Counted from the first letter of the stretch, positions 26,218 through 35,294 are shown. The stretch is DNA of 64,000 bases from Oscillospiraceae bacterium (GCA_015065505.1 SVQE01000001.1:1-64000), one strand, 5' to 3'. The notes: generated by a model not told the origin, from the letters alone. Numbers and translations: made by a program.

Positions 26218-26948
26218 TGAATAAGTATTATTACGATTTGCATATTCATTCCTGTTTGTCGCCGTGTGCGGATGACGATAACACGCCGAACAATATTGCA
26301 GGAATGGCAACCCTCTGCGGACTGAATATTGTTGCGTTAACAGACCACAACACCTGCAAAAACTGCCCTGCGTTTTTCGAGGCGGCAAAGAGATACGGAA
26401 TTATTCCCGTTGCAGGAATGGAGCTGACAACGGCAGAGGATATACATGTTATATGCCTTTTTGAAAATCTGAGCGACGCTATGGCGTTTGATGAGGAAAT
26501 AGATAAAAGGCGAATCAAAATTGAAAACAGAACCGATATTTTCGGAAATCAGTTCATACTTGACGGCGAGGATAATATTATCGGCGAGGATAAATACCTT
26601 CTTTCAAACGCAACAACCGTTTCGCTTGAAGAGGTTCCGCAGCTTGCAGAAAGCTTCGGCGGAATTGCTTATCCTGCGCATATCGACCGTCAGGCAAACG
26701 GAGTTATTGAGGTGCTCGGAACCTTTCCCGAAACGCCGTATTTCAGCATTGTTGAAATAAACAGAAAGGAAAAGGTTGAGGAGTATATCAAAAAGTATTC
26801 ACTTGAAGATAAAATGGTGATTATAAGCTCCGACGCGCATTATCTTGAAAATATGAGAGATAAGGAAAACTATTTCGAGCTTGACGATGAGCCGTATTCC
26901 TCGGCGCTTGTCAGACATAATTTGTTTGAATACTTAAAAACAAGGTGA
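26217..26948 (+). CDS. PHP-domain metal-dependent phosphoesterase
   Basis: The 243 residues contain PHP motifs: YYDLHIHSCLSPCADD (motif I HxH), ALTDHNTCKN (motif II), the GMELTTAEDIHVICLF strand (motif III), and late metal ligands IAYPAHID and IISSDAHYLE. PHP enzymes hydrolyse phosphate esters such as nucleotides or histidinol phosphate with two or three bound metals. In hydrogenase clusters of Clostridia a PHP protein is a regular neighbour; its substrate there is unknown. Start overlaps the previous stop. Confidence 0.82.
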   Translation: MNKYYYDLHIHSCLSPCADDDNTPNNIAGMATLCGLNIVALTDHNTCKNCPAFFEAAKRYGIIPVAGMELTTAEDIHVICLFENLSDAMAFDEEIDKRRIKIENRTDIFGNQFILDGEDNIIGEDKYLLSNATTVSLEEVPQLAESFGGIAYPAHIDRQANGVIEVLGTFPETPYFSIVEINRKEKVEEYIKKYSLEDKMVIISSDAHYLENMRDKENYFELDDEPYSSALVRHNLFEYLKTR

Positions 26949-26952
26949 AAAT

Positions 26953-27498
26953 ATGAAGGAATTATCACTCAATATTCTTGATGTTGCGGAAAATTCCGTT
27001 AAAGCACGCGCAAGCCTTACGCAGATTCTTATAACCGAAGAGGGCAATAAATTAACCCTTCAGATTAAGGATGACGGCTGCGGAATGAGCGAAGAGGTTG
27101 TTAAATCGGTTGTAGACCCGTTTTACACAACCCGAACAACGCGAAAGGTTGGTCTCGGCGTTCCGCTTTTAAAGCTTGCGGCAGAGCAAACGGGGGGAAG
27201 CCTAACGGTTGAATCAAAAACCGAAGAGGATTTCCCGAATGACCACGGAACCTGCGTTACTGCGGTGTTTTTCAAGGACCATATTGATTTTACACCGCTC
27301 GGGGATGTTGTTTCATCCGTTATTACGCTGATTCAGGGGCATCCCGACACGGATTTCTATTTCTGCCATAAAACCGAAAACGGCACTGCCGAGCTCGACA
27401 CAAGGCAGCTGCGCGAAATCTTAGGCGATGTTGCGCTGAACACTTATGAAGTTATTAAATGGATTGAGGAATATCTGCTTGAGCAGTATAGGCATTAG
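26953..27498 (+). CDS. HATPase-domain protein (histidine-kinase-like)
   Basis: This 181-residue protein begins directly with a GHKL ATPase domain: N-box LNILDVAENSVKARA, G1 box KDDGCGMSEEV, DPFYTTRTTRKVGLG for the F/G2 region, and QTGGSLTVES. It lacks a phospho-acceptor His domain and a sensor domain, so it is either an orphan kinase module or an ATP-dependent switch. It is the last gene of the first hydrogenase unit. A second such ATPase (24207) in the same unit strengthens the idea of a local signalling pathway. Confidence 0.78.
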   Translation: MKELSLNILDVAENSVKARASLTQILITEEGNKLTLQIKDDGCGMSEEVVKSVVDPFYTTRTTRKVGLGVPLLKLAAEQTGGSLTVESKTEEDFPNDHGTCVTAVFFKDHIDFTPLGDVVSSVITLIQGHPDTDFYFCHKTENGTAELDTRQLREILGDVALNTYEVIKWIEEYLLEQYRH

Positions 27499-27533
27499 GG
27501 ACTCGAACCAAGCAAGGTTTTGCCCGTCCCTTT
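27491..27533 (+). terminator. Weak terminator and short palindromic repeat copy
   Basis: GGCATTAGGGACTCGAACC overlaps the stop of the ATPase gene. AGGGAC then pairs with GTCCCT, with an inner GCAA/TTGC stem, followed by T5. The same GGCATTAGGG-TCGAA motif recurs at 36959 and, as its complement, at 43799. Confidence 0.45.
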
Positions 27534-27687
27534 TTCACAAATACTGTGTTAAAGCGTCTTGTAAGGTATAAGGAATTCGGCGCATAGAAAAGGAACAGGG
27601 TTTCCGACATTAATATAGGTATAAATAAAACTAATGTTTTAATTTATAATAAAAGTTAAAAATAAATCATAGGAAGGAAGAGAAGTT

Positions 27688-28071
27688 ATGAAATCATTAG
27701 CTGAACTTCAGGCAATCAGAGAAAAGATGAAGGACAAGGTTGTTCTTCGCGAAGGCTCGGGCGATATCAGAGTTGTTGTTGGTATGGCAACCTGCGGTAT
27801 TGCAGCAGGCGCACGCCCTGTTTTAAGCACCTTCGTTGAAGAGGTTAACAGACTCGGTCTTTCAGAAAAAGTAACCGTTTCTCAGACAGGATGCATCGGC
27901 ATCTGCCAGTTTGAGCCCGTTGTTGAAGTATTCGAAGCAGGCAAAGAAAAGGTTACTTATGTAAAAATGACCCCCGAAAAGGCAAAAGAGGTTGTAGAAA
28001 TTCACCTCCAGGGCGGCAGGGTTGTTGCAAAGTACACAATCTCAAACGATGAGTTGAAAGATGAGTTATAA
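27688..28071 (+). CDS. [2Fe-2S] thioredoxin-like ferredoxin
   Basis: This 127-residue protein has the thioredoxin-like ferredoxin cysteine pattern: GMATCGIAAGARPVLS, then SQTGCIGICQFEPVVEV. It resembles the N-terminal domain of HydB/NuoF-type subunits and the stand-alone ferredoxins found beside them. It probably relays electrons between NuoE-like, NuoF-like and catalytic subunits. It opens the second hydrogenase unit and is followed by hydB after 17 bp. AGGAAGGAAG precedes the ATG. Confidence 0.82.
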   Translation: MKSLAELQAIREKMKDKVVLREGSGDIRVVVGMATCGIAAGARPVLSTFVEEVNRLGLSEKVTVSQTGCIGICQFEPVVEVFEAGKEKVTYVKMTPEKAKEVVEIHLQGGRVVAKYTISNDELKDEL

Positions 28072-28088
28072 TATATGGAGGTAAAGTT

Positions 28089-29912
28089 ATGATTCGTTCA
28101 CAAGTTCTTATCTGTGGCGGTACAGGCTGTACTTCCTCAGGAAGCAAGGCAGTTCAGGATACCTTTAAAAAGGAGCTTGAGCTTGCAGGATTAACCCACG
28201 AAATCAAGCTCGTTCAGACCGGTTGCTTCGGTCTTTGCGCACTTGGTCCGGTTGTTATTGTTTATCCTGAAGGAACCTTCTACAGCCAGGTTCACGCAGA
28301 TGACGTTAAGGAAATCGTTCAGGAGCATCTTTTAAAGGGAAGAATTGTTGAGCGTCTTGTTTATGATGAGACATCGGCACCCAAGGATTCTCTTGTTGGC
28401 GGAACAGTTTCACTTTCCGACACTGATTTCTACAGAGCGCAGCACCGTGTTGCACTTCGTAACTGCGGCGTTATCGACCCCGAAAACATTGATGAATACA
28501 TCGCTGTTGACGGTTATGCTGCTCTTGGTAAGGTTTTAACCGAAATGACTCCCGAGGACGTTATTAAATGCGTTTCGGATTCAGGTTTAAGAGGCCGTGG
28601 CGGCGGTGGATTCCCCACAGGCTTCAAATGGTCGCTTTGTGCTCCCAATAAGGCAGACCAGAAATATGTTGTTTGTAATGCCGACGAGGGTGACCCGGGC
28701 GCATTTATGGACAGATCTGTTCTTGAAGGCGACCCGCACTGCATTATCGAGGCTATGGCTATCTGCGGTTACGCAGTTGGCGCAACAAAGGGCTTCGTTT
28801 ATGTTCGTGCAGAATATCCCATCGCTGTTGCAAGACTTCAGAAGGCAATCGACCAGGCTCGTGAATACGGTCTTTTAGGTAAAGACATTTTCGGTTCGGG
28901 CTTCGATTTCGACCTTGAAATCCGTCTCGGCGCAGGTGCATTCGTTTGCGGTGAGGAAACAGCTCTTATGACCTCAATCGAGGGTAACAGAGGTGAGCCC
29001 CGTCCCAGACCGCCTTTCCCGGCAGTTAAGGGTCTTTTCGGCAAGCCGACTGTTGAAAATAACGTTGAAACCTTTGCAAACGTTCCTCAGATTCTTCTCA
29101 AGGGTGCTGACTGGTTTGCATCAATGGGTACTGAAAAATCAAAGGGAACAAAGGTATTTGCTCTCGGCGGTAAGATTAAGCACACAGGTCTTGTTGAAGT
29201 TCCCATGGGAACAACCCTTCGCGAAATCATTTATGATATCGGCGGCGGTATCCCCAACGGCAAGAAGTTCAAGGCTGCTCAGACAGGCGGACCTTCGGGC
29301 GGATGTATTCCTGCAAAGCTTATCGACACTGAAATCGACTACGACAACCTTCTTGCAATGGGCTGTATGATGGGCTCGGGCGGACTTATCGTTATGGACG
29401 AAGATACCTGTATGGTTGACATCGCTAAGTTCTTCCTTGAGTTCACGGTTGATGAATCCTGCGGTAAGTGTACTCCCTGCCGTGTGGGTACAAAACGACT
29501 CTATGAAATCCTTGAAAAGATTACTCAGGGCAAGGGAACACTTGAAGACCTCGACAGACTTGAAGAGCTTTGCTACTACATCAAGGCAAACTCTGCATGC
29601 GGTCTCGGTCAGACAGCTCCCAACCCCGTTCTTGCAACACTCAAGTTCTTCAGAGATGAGTATATTGCTCACGTTGTTGACAAGAAGTGTCCTGCAGGAG
29701 TTTGTAAGGACCTTCTTACATATGTTATTGATAAGGATAAGTGTATCGGCTGCGGACGCTGCGCAGGTAACTGTCCTGTTGATACAATAGTTAAAACAAA
29801 GTATATTGCCCCGGGCCACAAGCTTCCTTCATACGAAATCATTCCCGATAAATGTATTAAGTGCGGCGCTTGTGCAGCAAACTGTAAGCCTCAGGCAATA
29901 AGCAAACACTAA
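28089..29912 (+). CDS. hydB: NuoF-like flavoprotein subunit of NAD-dependent [FeFe] hydrogenase (HydB)
   Basis: The 607 residues comprise an N-terminal [2Fe-2S] thioredoxin-like domain (CGGTGCTSSGS; TGCFGLCALGPV). The NADH/FMN-binding core follows (RGRGGGGFPTGFKW; CNADEGDPGAFMDRS). Next are the 51-kDa subunit 4Fe-4S motif SCGKCTPCRVGTKR and two ferredoxin-type 4Fe-4S sites (KCIGCGRCAGNCP; KCIKCGACAANC). This is the full domain order of HydB, the flavin subunit where NADH and ferredoxin electrons are combined or split in bifurcating hydrogenases. It begins 17 bp after the ferredoxin gene and ends 14 bp before hydA. Confidence 0.93.
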   Translation: MIRSQVLICGGTGCTSSGSKAVQDTFKKELELAGLTHEIKLVQTGCFGLCALGPVVIVYPEGTFYSQVHADDVKEIVQEHLLKGRIVERLVYDETSAPKDSLVGGTVSLSDTDFYRAQHRVALRNCGVIDPENIDEYIAVDGYAALGKVLTEMTPEDVIKCVSDSGLRGRGGGGFPTGFKWSLCAPNKADQKYVVCNADEGDPGAFMDRSVLEGDPHCIIEAMAICGYAVGATKGFVYVRAEYPIAVARLQKAIDQAREYGLLGKDIFGSGFDFDLEIRLGAGAFVCGEETALMTSIEGNRGEPRPRPPFPAVKGLFGKPTVENNVETFANVPQILLKGADWFASMGTEKSKGTKVFALGGKIKHTGLVEVPMGTTLREIIYDIGGGIPNGKKFKAAQTGGPSGGCIPAKLIDTEIDYDNLLAMGCMMGSGGLIVMDEDTCMVDIAKFFLEFTVDESCGKCTPCRVGTKRLYEILEKITQGKGTLEDLDRLEELCYYIKANSACGLGQTAPNPVLATLKFFRDEYIAHVVDKKCPAGVCKDLLTYVIDKDKCIGCGRCAGNCPVDTIVKTKYIAPGHKLPSYEIIPDKCIKCGACAANCKPQAISKH

Positions 29913-29926
29913 GGAGGGACGTTATA

Positions 29927-31672
29927 ATGGCAGATATGGTTAATTTAAAAATCAATGGTGTGGCAGTTAGCGTTCCTAAGGGCTCAACAATTCTTGATGC
30001 AGCCCGCAAAATAGGAATTGAAATTCCTACACTGTGCTTTATGAAAGAAATCAACGAGATAGGCGCATGCCGCATCTGTATCGTTGAGGCTAATGAGGGA
30101 AGGGGATTCCGTCAGGTAACAGCCTGCGTTTATCCTGTTTCCGAAGGAATGGAAGTTTTAACAAACACCGCAAAGATTCAGGCTGCAAGAAAAACAACTC
30201 TTGAGCTTATGCTTTCGGTTCACGAAATGAACTGCCTTTCCTGCGTTCGTTCAACAAACTGCGAGCTTCAGAAGCTCTGCCACGAATACGGCGTTGATAT
30301 GAACGCATTCGAGGGTGCTAAGCCTAAGTATGAAAAAGATACAAGCACCGCTCACCTCGTAAGAGATAACAATAAATGTATTCTTTGCAGAAGATGCGTT
30401 GCTGCATGTAAGCAGCAGTATGTTTCGGTTATCGGTCCTAACGACAGAGGATTTGATACAGCAATCGGTCAGCCGTTCAAGGTTAGCCTTAACGAAACAC
30501 CCTGTATTTCCTGCGGTCAGTGCACAGTTGTTTGCCCGACTGCTGCATTAACAGAAAAGGACGACACAGATAAGGTTTGGGCTGCACTTGCAGATCCCTC
30601 AAAGCATGTTGTTGTTCACACTGCACCTTCAATCCGCGCAACAATCGGCGAATGCTTCGGTATGCCTATCGGAACAAATGTTGAAGGCAAGATGGTTGCA
30701 GCTCTCAGAAGACTCGGCTTCGACAGAGTATTCGACACCAACTTCGGCGCCGACCTCACAATCGTTGAAGAGGCAAATGAGCTTGTTGAAAGAATTAAGG
30801 AAGGCGGAACTCTTCCGATGATTACTTCCTGCTCACCCGGTTGGGTTAAGTTCTGCGAGCTCTATTATCCCGAGCTTATCGGTCATCTTTCAAGCTGTAA
30901 GTCACCTCAGCAGATGAGCGGCGCAGTTATCAAAACATATTATGCAGAGAAGATGGGCATCGACCCGAAGGATATCTTCTGCGTTTCAATTATGCCCTGT
31001 ACTGCTAAGAAGTTTGAAATCGGCAGAGAGGACCAGAGCGCTTCGGGTTATCCGGATATCGATGTTGCATTAACAACAAGAGAAGCTGCAAGAATGATGC
31101 AGAGACTCGGAATCAACTTCGAAAATCTTCCTGATGAAGAGTTTGATTCACCTCTTGGCGACGATACCGGTGCTGCTGTTATCTTTGGCGCAACAGGCGG
31201 TGTTATGGAAGCTGCTGTTCGTACTGCAAATGCATGGCTTAACGGCGCAACAGAGGCTATCGACCTTGAGGCTGTCAGAGGAACTCAGGGCATCAAAGAG
31301 GCAACAGTTGAGGTTGGCGGAACTCCGCTTAAGCTCTGCGTTGCATCGGGCGCTGCAAATGCTAAAATCGTTATGGATAAGCTTGCAGCAGGCAACCCCG
31401 ACGGATGGGGCTTCATCGAAATTATGTGCTGCCCCGGCGGCTGTGTAAACGGCGGCGGTCAGCCGATTCAGCCTCAGTCTGTAAGAGATACTGTAGACCT
31501 TAAGGCACTTCGTGCAAAGGCTCTTTACGACCAGGATGCAGGCATGGCACTCAGAATGAGCCATGAATCACCCGTAATCAAAACTCTCTATAAAGATTGG
31601 TACGGCGATTTCGGCAGCGAAAAAGCACACCACGCTCTTCACACTTCCTATGTTAAGAGAAAGAAATACTAA
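29927..31672 (+). CDS. hydA: [FeFe] hydrogenase catalytic subunit (HydA)
   Basis: The 581 residues hold an N-terminal [2Fe-2S] ferredoxin (CFMKEINEIGACRICIVE), a His-Cys3 4Fe-4S site (HEMNCLSCVRSTNCELQ), and two 4Fe-4S motifs (KCILCRRCVAACKQ; CISCGQCTVVCP). The H-cluster domain has intact motifs ITSCSPGWVKF, IMPCTAKKFE and MCCPGGCVNGGG. It reduces protons to H2 or oxidises H2, taking electrons through HydB and the NuoE-like subunit. The length and modular N-terminus are those of NADH-dependent group A hydrogenases. The maturases HydE, HydF and HydG are not in the window. GGAGGG precedes the ATG. Confidence 0.95.
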   Translation: MADMVNLKINGVAVSVPKGSTILDAARKIGIEIPTLCFMKEINEIGACRICIVEANEGRGFRQVTACVYPVSEGMEVLTNTAKIQAARKTTLELMLSVHEMNCLSCVRSTNCELQKLCHEYGVDMNAFEGAKPKYEKDTSTAHLVRDNNKCILCRRCVAACKQQYVSVIGPNDRGFDTAIGQPFKVSLNETPCISCGQCTVVCPTAALTEKDDTDKVWAALADPSKHVVVHTAPSIRATIGECFGMPIGTNVEGKMVAALRRLGFDRVFDTNFGADLTIVEEANELVERIKEGGTLPMITSCSPGWVKFCELYYPELIGHLSSCKSPQQMSGAVIKTYYAEKMGIDPKDIFCVSIMPCTAKKFEIGREDQSASGYPDIDVALTTREAARMMQRLGINFENLPDEEFDSPLGDDTGAAVIFGATGGVMEAAVRTANAWLNGATEAIDLEAVRGTQGIKEATVEVGGTPLKLCVASGAANAKIVMDKLAAGNPDGWGFIEIMCCPGGCVNGGGQPIQPQSVRDTVDLKALRAKALYDQDAGMALRMSHESPVIKTLYKDWYGDFGSEKAHHALHTSYVKRKKY

Positions 31673-31675
31673 ATA

Positions 31676-31710
31676 GCAAAAAACGCTCGGGATTTCCCGA
31701 GCGTTTTTTT
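31676..31710 (+). terminator. Terminator of the hydrogenase operon
   Basis: ACGCTCGGGA pairs with TCCCGAGCGT around a TT-centred loop, with A-run before and T7 after, directly behind the hydA stop. Confidence 0.92.
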
Positions 31711-32139
31711 AGTGGATAGTGGGTAGTGGATAGTGGGTAGTTGAGTGAGGAGTGAAGAATGAAGAGTGAAGAGTGAAGAGTTGAGGGTGCTGCGCACGGC
31801 AATTATATATTGCGTATCGGCAGTTTTTTGGGAATGAATTGCGTAAACCGCATGAATTGACCTTTCGGTCATGAATTGCACAGAGTGCATGAATTGCCTT
31901 CGGTGTTAGTATACGCAATTCAATTCATGGAGCAAAGCGAGAATTCATGGCGCAGCCAATTCATGACGGAGTCAATTCATTTCTTGTTATTGCAACGGCG
32001 CGTCGAGGGCGTCGCGCCCTACAAATTCGTTAAATGATATGAATACTAAACCTACGGCGCATTTCCGCGCCCCACAACTCTTCACTCTTCACTCTTCACT
32101 CTTCACTCTTCATTCTTCACTCTCCACTCTCCACCATCC
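31711..32139. repeat. MITE-like element with long imperfect terminal inverted repeats
   Basis: This ~430 bp stretch has no credible gene. Its left end (GAGTGAAGAATGAAGAGTGA and similar) is the reverse complement of its right end (TCACTCTTCATTCTTCACTC) over about 55-65 bp. The interior is a chain of short hairpins separated by ATGAATTG or its complement CAATTCAT, for example GACCTTTCGGTC and GCACAGAGTGC, then a GGGCG/CGCCC hairpin. It begins directly at the T-run of the hydA terminator. No transposase is present, so it resembles a non-autonomous element. Confidence 0.65.
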
Positions 32140-32238
32140 AAACTCAAAAGACTGTGCATTGTGCACATAATTGATATGTATCTAAAAGGCATTAATTGTA
32201 ATTATTAATAAACTGTTAACAATTTTTTAAAAAAAGTA

Positions 32239-32266
32239 TTGACATTTGCTTTTAATAATATATAAT
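32239..32266 (+). promoter_or_regulatory. Strong promoter of the secreted beta-helix gene
   Basis: Consensus TTGACA (32239-32244), a 16 bp spacer and consensus TATAAT (32261-32266). Predicted start near 32273 leaves a ~160-base leader. Confidence 0.8.
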
Positions 32267-32272
32267 TAAATT

Positions 32273-32390
32273 GCAAACTCATAGGGTGTAAGTGCCCTAT
32301 AAAGTTGACAAAGCCGTGTATTGTTAAAAAAACAGGCAATATTGAGGTCAGGCGGCTACCCAAAAAAACTACCGCATAAAATGCGGAAAA
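32273..32390 (+). promoter_or_regulatory. Structured 5' leader, possible riboswitch
   Basis: The leader begins GCAAACTC. It then forms hairpin ATAGGG/CCCTAT, has TTGACAAAGCCG, and contains helix AGCCG/CGGCT enclosing TATTG/CAATA. The internal GTCA could pair with the upstream TGAC as a pseudoknot. A CCGCAT/ATGCGG hairpin follows. The blocks GCAAAC, GACxxAAAGCC and a CAGxCGG-like 3' block recall cyclic-di-GMP-I (GEMM) riboswitches, but GEMM P1 pairing is not evident and there are missing bases. I call it structured with moderate confidence and its ligand unknown. Confidence 0.4.
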
Positions 32391-32433
32391 TAACAAAATT
32401 TTGTTAAATAATGAAATGAAAGGAATGATTCCA

Positions 32434-35139
32434 ATGAGAATTTCAAAGAAAATTTTAGCTTGTGTTCTCGCTGCTTTAATGGCTATTGCAATGATGCCTT
32501 TCACAGCATCTGCAGCTACTGTTGAAGTTAATGATGCAGATAGCTTTGAGGCTGCTGTTGCAGCTGCAAACGCAGGCGACACAATTAAGCTTACTGGCGA
32601 TATTGATTTAACTAAGTATCCTGCATACGGTTCAGCAGGTTCTATGCACTATATTGATATCAGCGGCTTAACAGTTGATCTCAGCGACCACACAATTACT
32701 ATTGGCGGACGTTGGAGCACACTCTTTACCGGTACAAACGGTAAAATTATGAACGGTACATGCGTTGGTACACCGTCACCTGCTAATTATCAGTACGGTT
32801 TATATATTTGGGGTCCCGGTAAAGGCGACCTTGCTAATAGCGGCGGAGCAAGCGCAAGCATTGTTCTTGAAGACCTCACTCTTAACTACGGTCTTCACTG
32901 CTGGAATGCCAATGTAACTGTTATCGATTGTAATGTAACAGGAAGTAACGCATACTACGGCGTATGGGCTGACGAAAACTCAAATGTTACTATCGAAAGC
33001 GGTAACTTCACAACAGGCGGCGCAGCAGTTATCGGTTGTGCAACATCTTCCGACGGACAGGGACACATCAATGTTGAAGGCGGTAACTTCACTGTTCCTG
33101 CAGGTAAGCCTCTTGTTTTACCAGCAAGCTCAAGCAGCGTTCCCGAAAACGTTCAGATTTCAGGCGGTACATTCAAGAACGCTGATGACAGTGCTTACGC
33201 TGTTCTTGCACAAAACATTGCAGACGGTGCAACTATTACCGACGGTGTTGTTACTCAGGAATATGTTGCAAAGATTGGCGATACATACTATGCAACCCTT
33301 ACTGCTGCAATCAGCGCTGCAACTGCAGGCGACACAGTTACATTACTTGCAGACACCAGTGTTAACACCGGCTCCAGTGCAAGCAGCAGATATGCTATTT
33401 CAAAGTCATTAACTATTGACGGTGGCAATCACACAGTTTCTATCAATAACCGCGGTTTCGGCGTTGGTATGAACGCTTCCTCAAATATTGATGTTACTTT
33501 CAAAAACATCACCATCACCAACCCCACCAACGCAGGTCGCTGCGTTGACACACGCGGAAATCTTAATTCGCTTACTCTTGATAATGCAACTCTTGAGACA
33601 ACCGGTAAATCGGGATACTTACAGCCCCTCACAATAGGCGGCAATCAGGCTTCAACTGCAACGGTTACCGTTAAGGACAGCGTTATTAAGACCAGCGATG
33701 ACGGATCTAAGGGCTATGCAATCATCACCTTCAACCCGGTTGCTATGAATATCACAGGCAGCACAATCAAGGGTTGGGCTTGCATTTATGCAAAGGGAGT
33801 TGATGGTTCCGCAGGCTCTGCAGGTTCAACCTTCACTGCTACCGGCAGCAATTTTGTTTCAAAGAATACGAATTCCGGTTTAACCAATGCTTTTGGTACA
33901 CTCGTTGTTGAAGATTCTGATATTGATTTTGATATTACAAATTGCAATATCTCCATTGATGGTGAAGCTAACCATCAGTATCTCTTTACAAATAACGTTG
34001 AATATCTTAGACAATATGTAGACCCGAATGCAGAAATTGAAGATGTTACCGTTGCTCTTGGCGAAGGCAATAATGTTGATCTTAAGGCAATGGGCGATTT
34101 CACAGTCGACGCAACTGATGATGTAAAACTTGAAATCAGCGGCGGTTATTTCAGTAAAGTTGTACCCGCAGAATGCTGTGCTGACGGTTATGCTGCAATA
34201 GCAACTCCCGATGCAAGCGGCAAGTATACAGTTGGTAAGCCCAACGACGGTGCAAACATCACTGTTGCAGATGAAATCAGCCAGAATTTCTACATTGATG
34301 AGGATTTCTACGGTGAAAACGCATATGTTGCAGTAACATACAACACAAATACCAATGTTGAAGAATCAGCAACAATCGGCACCGAAATCACTCGTATGGG
34401 CGACCTTCCGGTATTAAGCACAAGCGGTGATTATGACGGAAACCGTATCATTTCAATCACTCAGGCACCTGCTCAGGTAACCGAGAATGTTGAAATCAAT
34501 GTTTATGCTTCTCAGGCTGATGCACAGGCAGGAACAAATGCTGTTAAGACACTTACCTACAGCACATATGATTACTGCACAACAATTCTTGAAACACCTA
34601 ATGCTGATTTAGGCGCAAAGGCTACTGAGCTCAAAGAGCTTGCTAAAACAACTCTTGACTACGCTGCAGCTGCTCAGACATATTTCAACTACAACACTGA
34701 TAATATGGCAACAGCAGACAACGCAGGAAATGATTTCTACAATGATGTTCAAGACACTGAATTCGTGAATGTTTCCGCACCGAACTTTGGCGGCTTATTC
34801 ACAAGCTTAACAGTTGTTGTTAAATCAGACCTTGAAATCAATCTTCTTACAAAGACTAATTTCAGCTTTAATTCATACAACTATAGCCCCACAAAGGGCG
34901 GCAGCAGATTCGGTGTTTCAACACATGTAAACGGTGACTACAAGGTTCTTCACATTGCAGGTATTGAGCCCGCAAACATGGATGAAAACATCACAGTATA
35001 CACTTCAAACGGTAATGTTGATATAACAGCAAACGCAATTATGAAGATTTTATCAAGGACCGGCAATGCAAATTTAGCAACACTTGCTAAGGCAATGTAT
35101 CGCTACGGTCAGGCTGCAGAAGCATACTTTGCAGATTAA
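32434..35139 (+). CDS. Secreted beta-helix surface protein with conserved Clostridial C-terminal domain
   Basis: The ATG at 32434 has AAGGAA ten bases upstream and starts a textbook signal peptide (ILACVLAALMAIAMMPFTASA). The track start at 32401 is a TTG ahead of it. Two pectate-lyase-like beta-helix blocks follow, each introduced by a 'FEAAVAAANAGDTIKLTGDI'-style repeat (about residues 30-270 and 285-540). The C-terminal domain (about 640-901) contains YAAAAQTYFNYNT and ATLAKAMYRYGQAAEAYF. I associate this helix pair with secreted proteins of gut Clostridia but cannot name the family. There is no sortase motif. It is likely adhesive or glycan-binding. It is followed 15 bp later by a mini-protein gene in the same transcript. 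Confidence 0.75.
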   Translation: MRISKKILACVLAALMAIAMMPFTASAATVEVNDADSFEAAVAAANAGDTIKLTGDIDLTKYPAYGSAGSMHYIDISGLTVDLSDHTITIGGRWSTLFTGTNGKIMNGTCVGTPSPANYQYGLYIWGPGKGDLANSGGASASIVLEDLTLNYGLHCWNANVTVIDCNVTGSNAYYGVWADENSNVTIESGNFTTGGAAVIGCATSSDGQGHINVEGGNFTVPAGKPLVLPASSSSVPENVQISGGTFKNADDSAYAVLAQNIADGATITDGVVTQEYVAKIGDTYYATLTAAISAATAGDTVTLLADTSVNTGSSASSRYAISKSLTIDGGNHTVSINNRGFGVGMNASSNIDVTFKNITITNPTNAGRCVDTRGNLNSLTLDNATLETTGKSGYLQPLTIGGNQASTATVTVKDSVIKTSDDGSKGYAIITFNPVAMNITGSTIKGWACIYAKGVDGSAGSAGSTFTATGSNFVSKNTNSGLTNAFGTLVVEDSDIDFDITNCNISIDGEANHQYLFTNNVEYLRQYVDPNAEIEDVTVALGEGNNVDLKAMGDFTVDATDDVKLEISGGYFSKVVPAECCADGYAAIATPDASGKYTVGKPNDGANITVADEISQNFYIDEDFYGENAYVAVTYNTNTNVEESATIGTEITRMGDLPVLSTSGDYDGNRIISITQAPAQVTENVEINVYASQADAQAGTNAVKTLTYSTYDYCTTILETPNADLGAKATELKELAKTTLDYAAAAQTYFNYNTDNMATADNAGNDFYNDVQDTEFVNVSAPNFGGLFTSLTVVVKSDLEINLLTKTNFSFNSYNYSPTKGGSRFGVSTHVNGDYKVLHIAGIEPANMDENITVYTSNGNVDITANAIMKILSRTGNANLATLAKAMYRYGQAAEAYFAD

Positions 35140-35154
35140 GGAGGAGAGGCAATT

Positions 35155-35286
35155 ATGAACAAAGAATACAAAGAACCTATGTTTAAAGTTGTTATCGCCT
35201 CCGCACAGGATGTTTTAACAGCTTCATATGAACCCGGTACATTTGAAATTGAGCCTGTTGATATTGGCTCAATTCCTTTGGACTAA
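35155..35286 (+). CDS. 43-residue mini-protein with FKVxI...QDVxTxS motif (copy 1)
   Basis: Too short for the ORF track. It has an excellent AAGGAGGAGAG ribosome site 15 bp after the surface-protein stop and ends just before a strong terminator, so it is a real member of that transcript. The sequence contains PMFKVVIASAQDVLTASYEP and an acidic, Pro/Asp-rich tail. A paralog is encoded at 36813 (IFKVIITQSQDVITTSAD). There is no signal peptide and no Cys. I recall similar short Clostridial proteins ending their core in DVITTS, but I cannot assign a function. A leader-peptide-like, RiPP-precursor or regulatory role is conceivable. Confidence 0.72.
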   Translation: MNKEYKEPMFKVVIASAQDVLTASYEPGTFEIEPVDIGSIPLD

Positions 35287-35294
35287 TTAAAAAA

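Noticed and set aside
29139-29819. 226-residue minus-strand ORF inside hydB
   Set aside because: Antisense shadow of a strongly conserved gene; Cys/Leu-rich product with no domain.
31833-31985. Possible CRISPR array from the repeated ATGAATTG units
   Set aside because: Units are 8 bases with hairpins between, spacing is irregular, and there are no cas genes.
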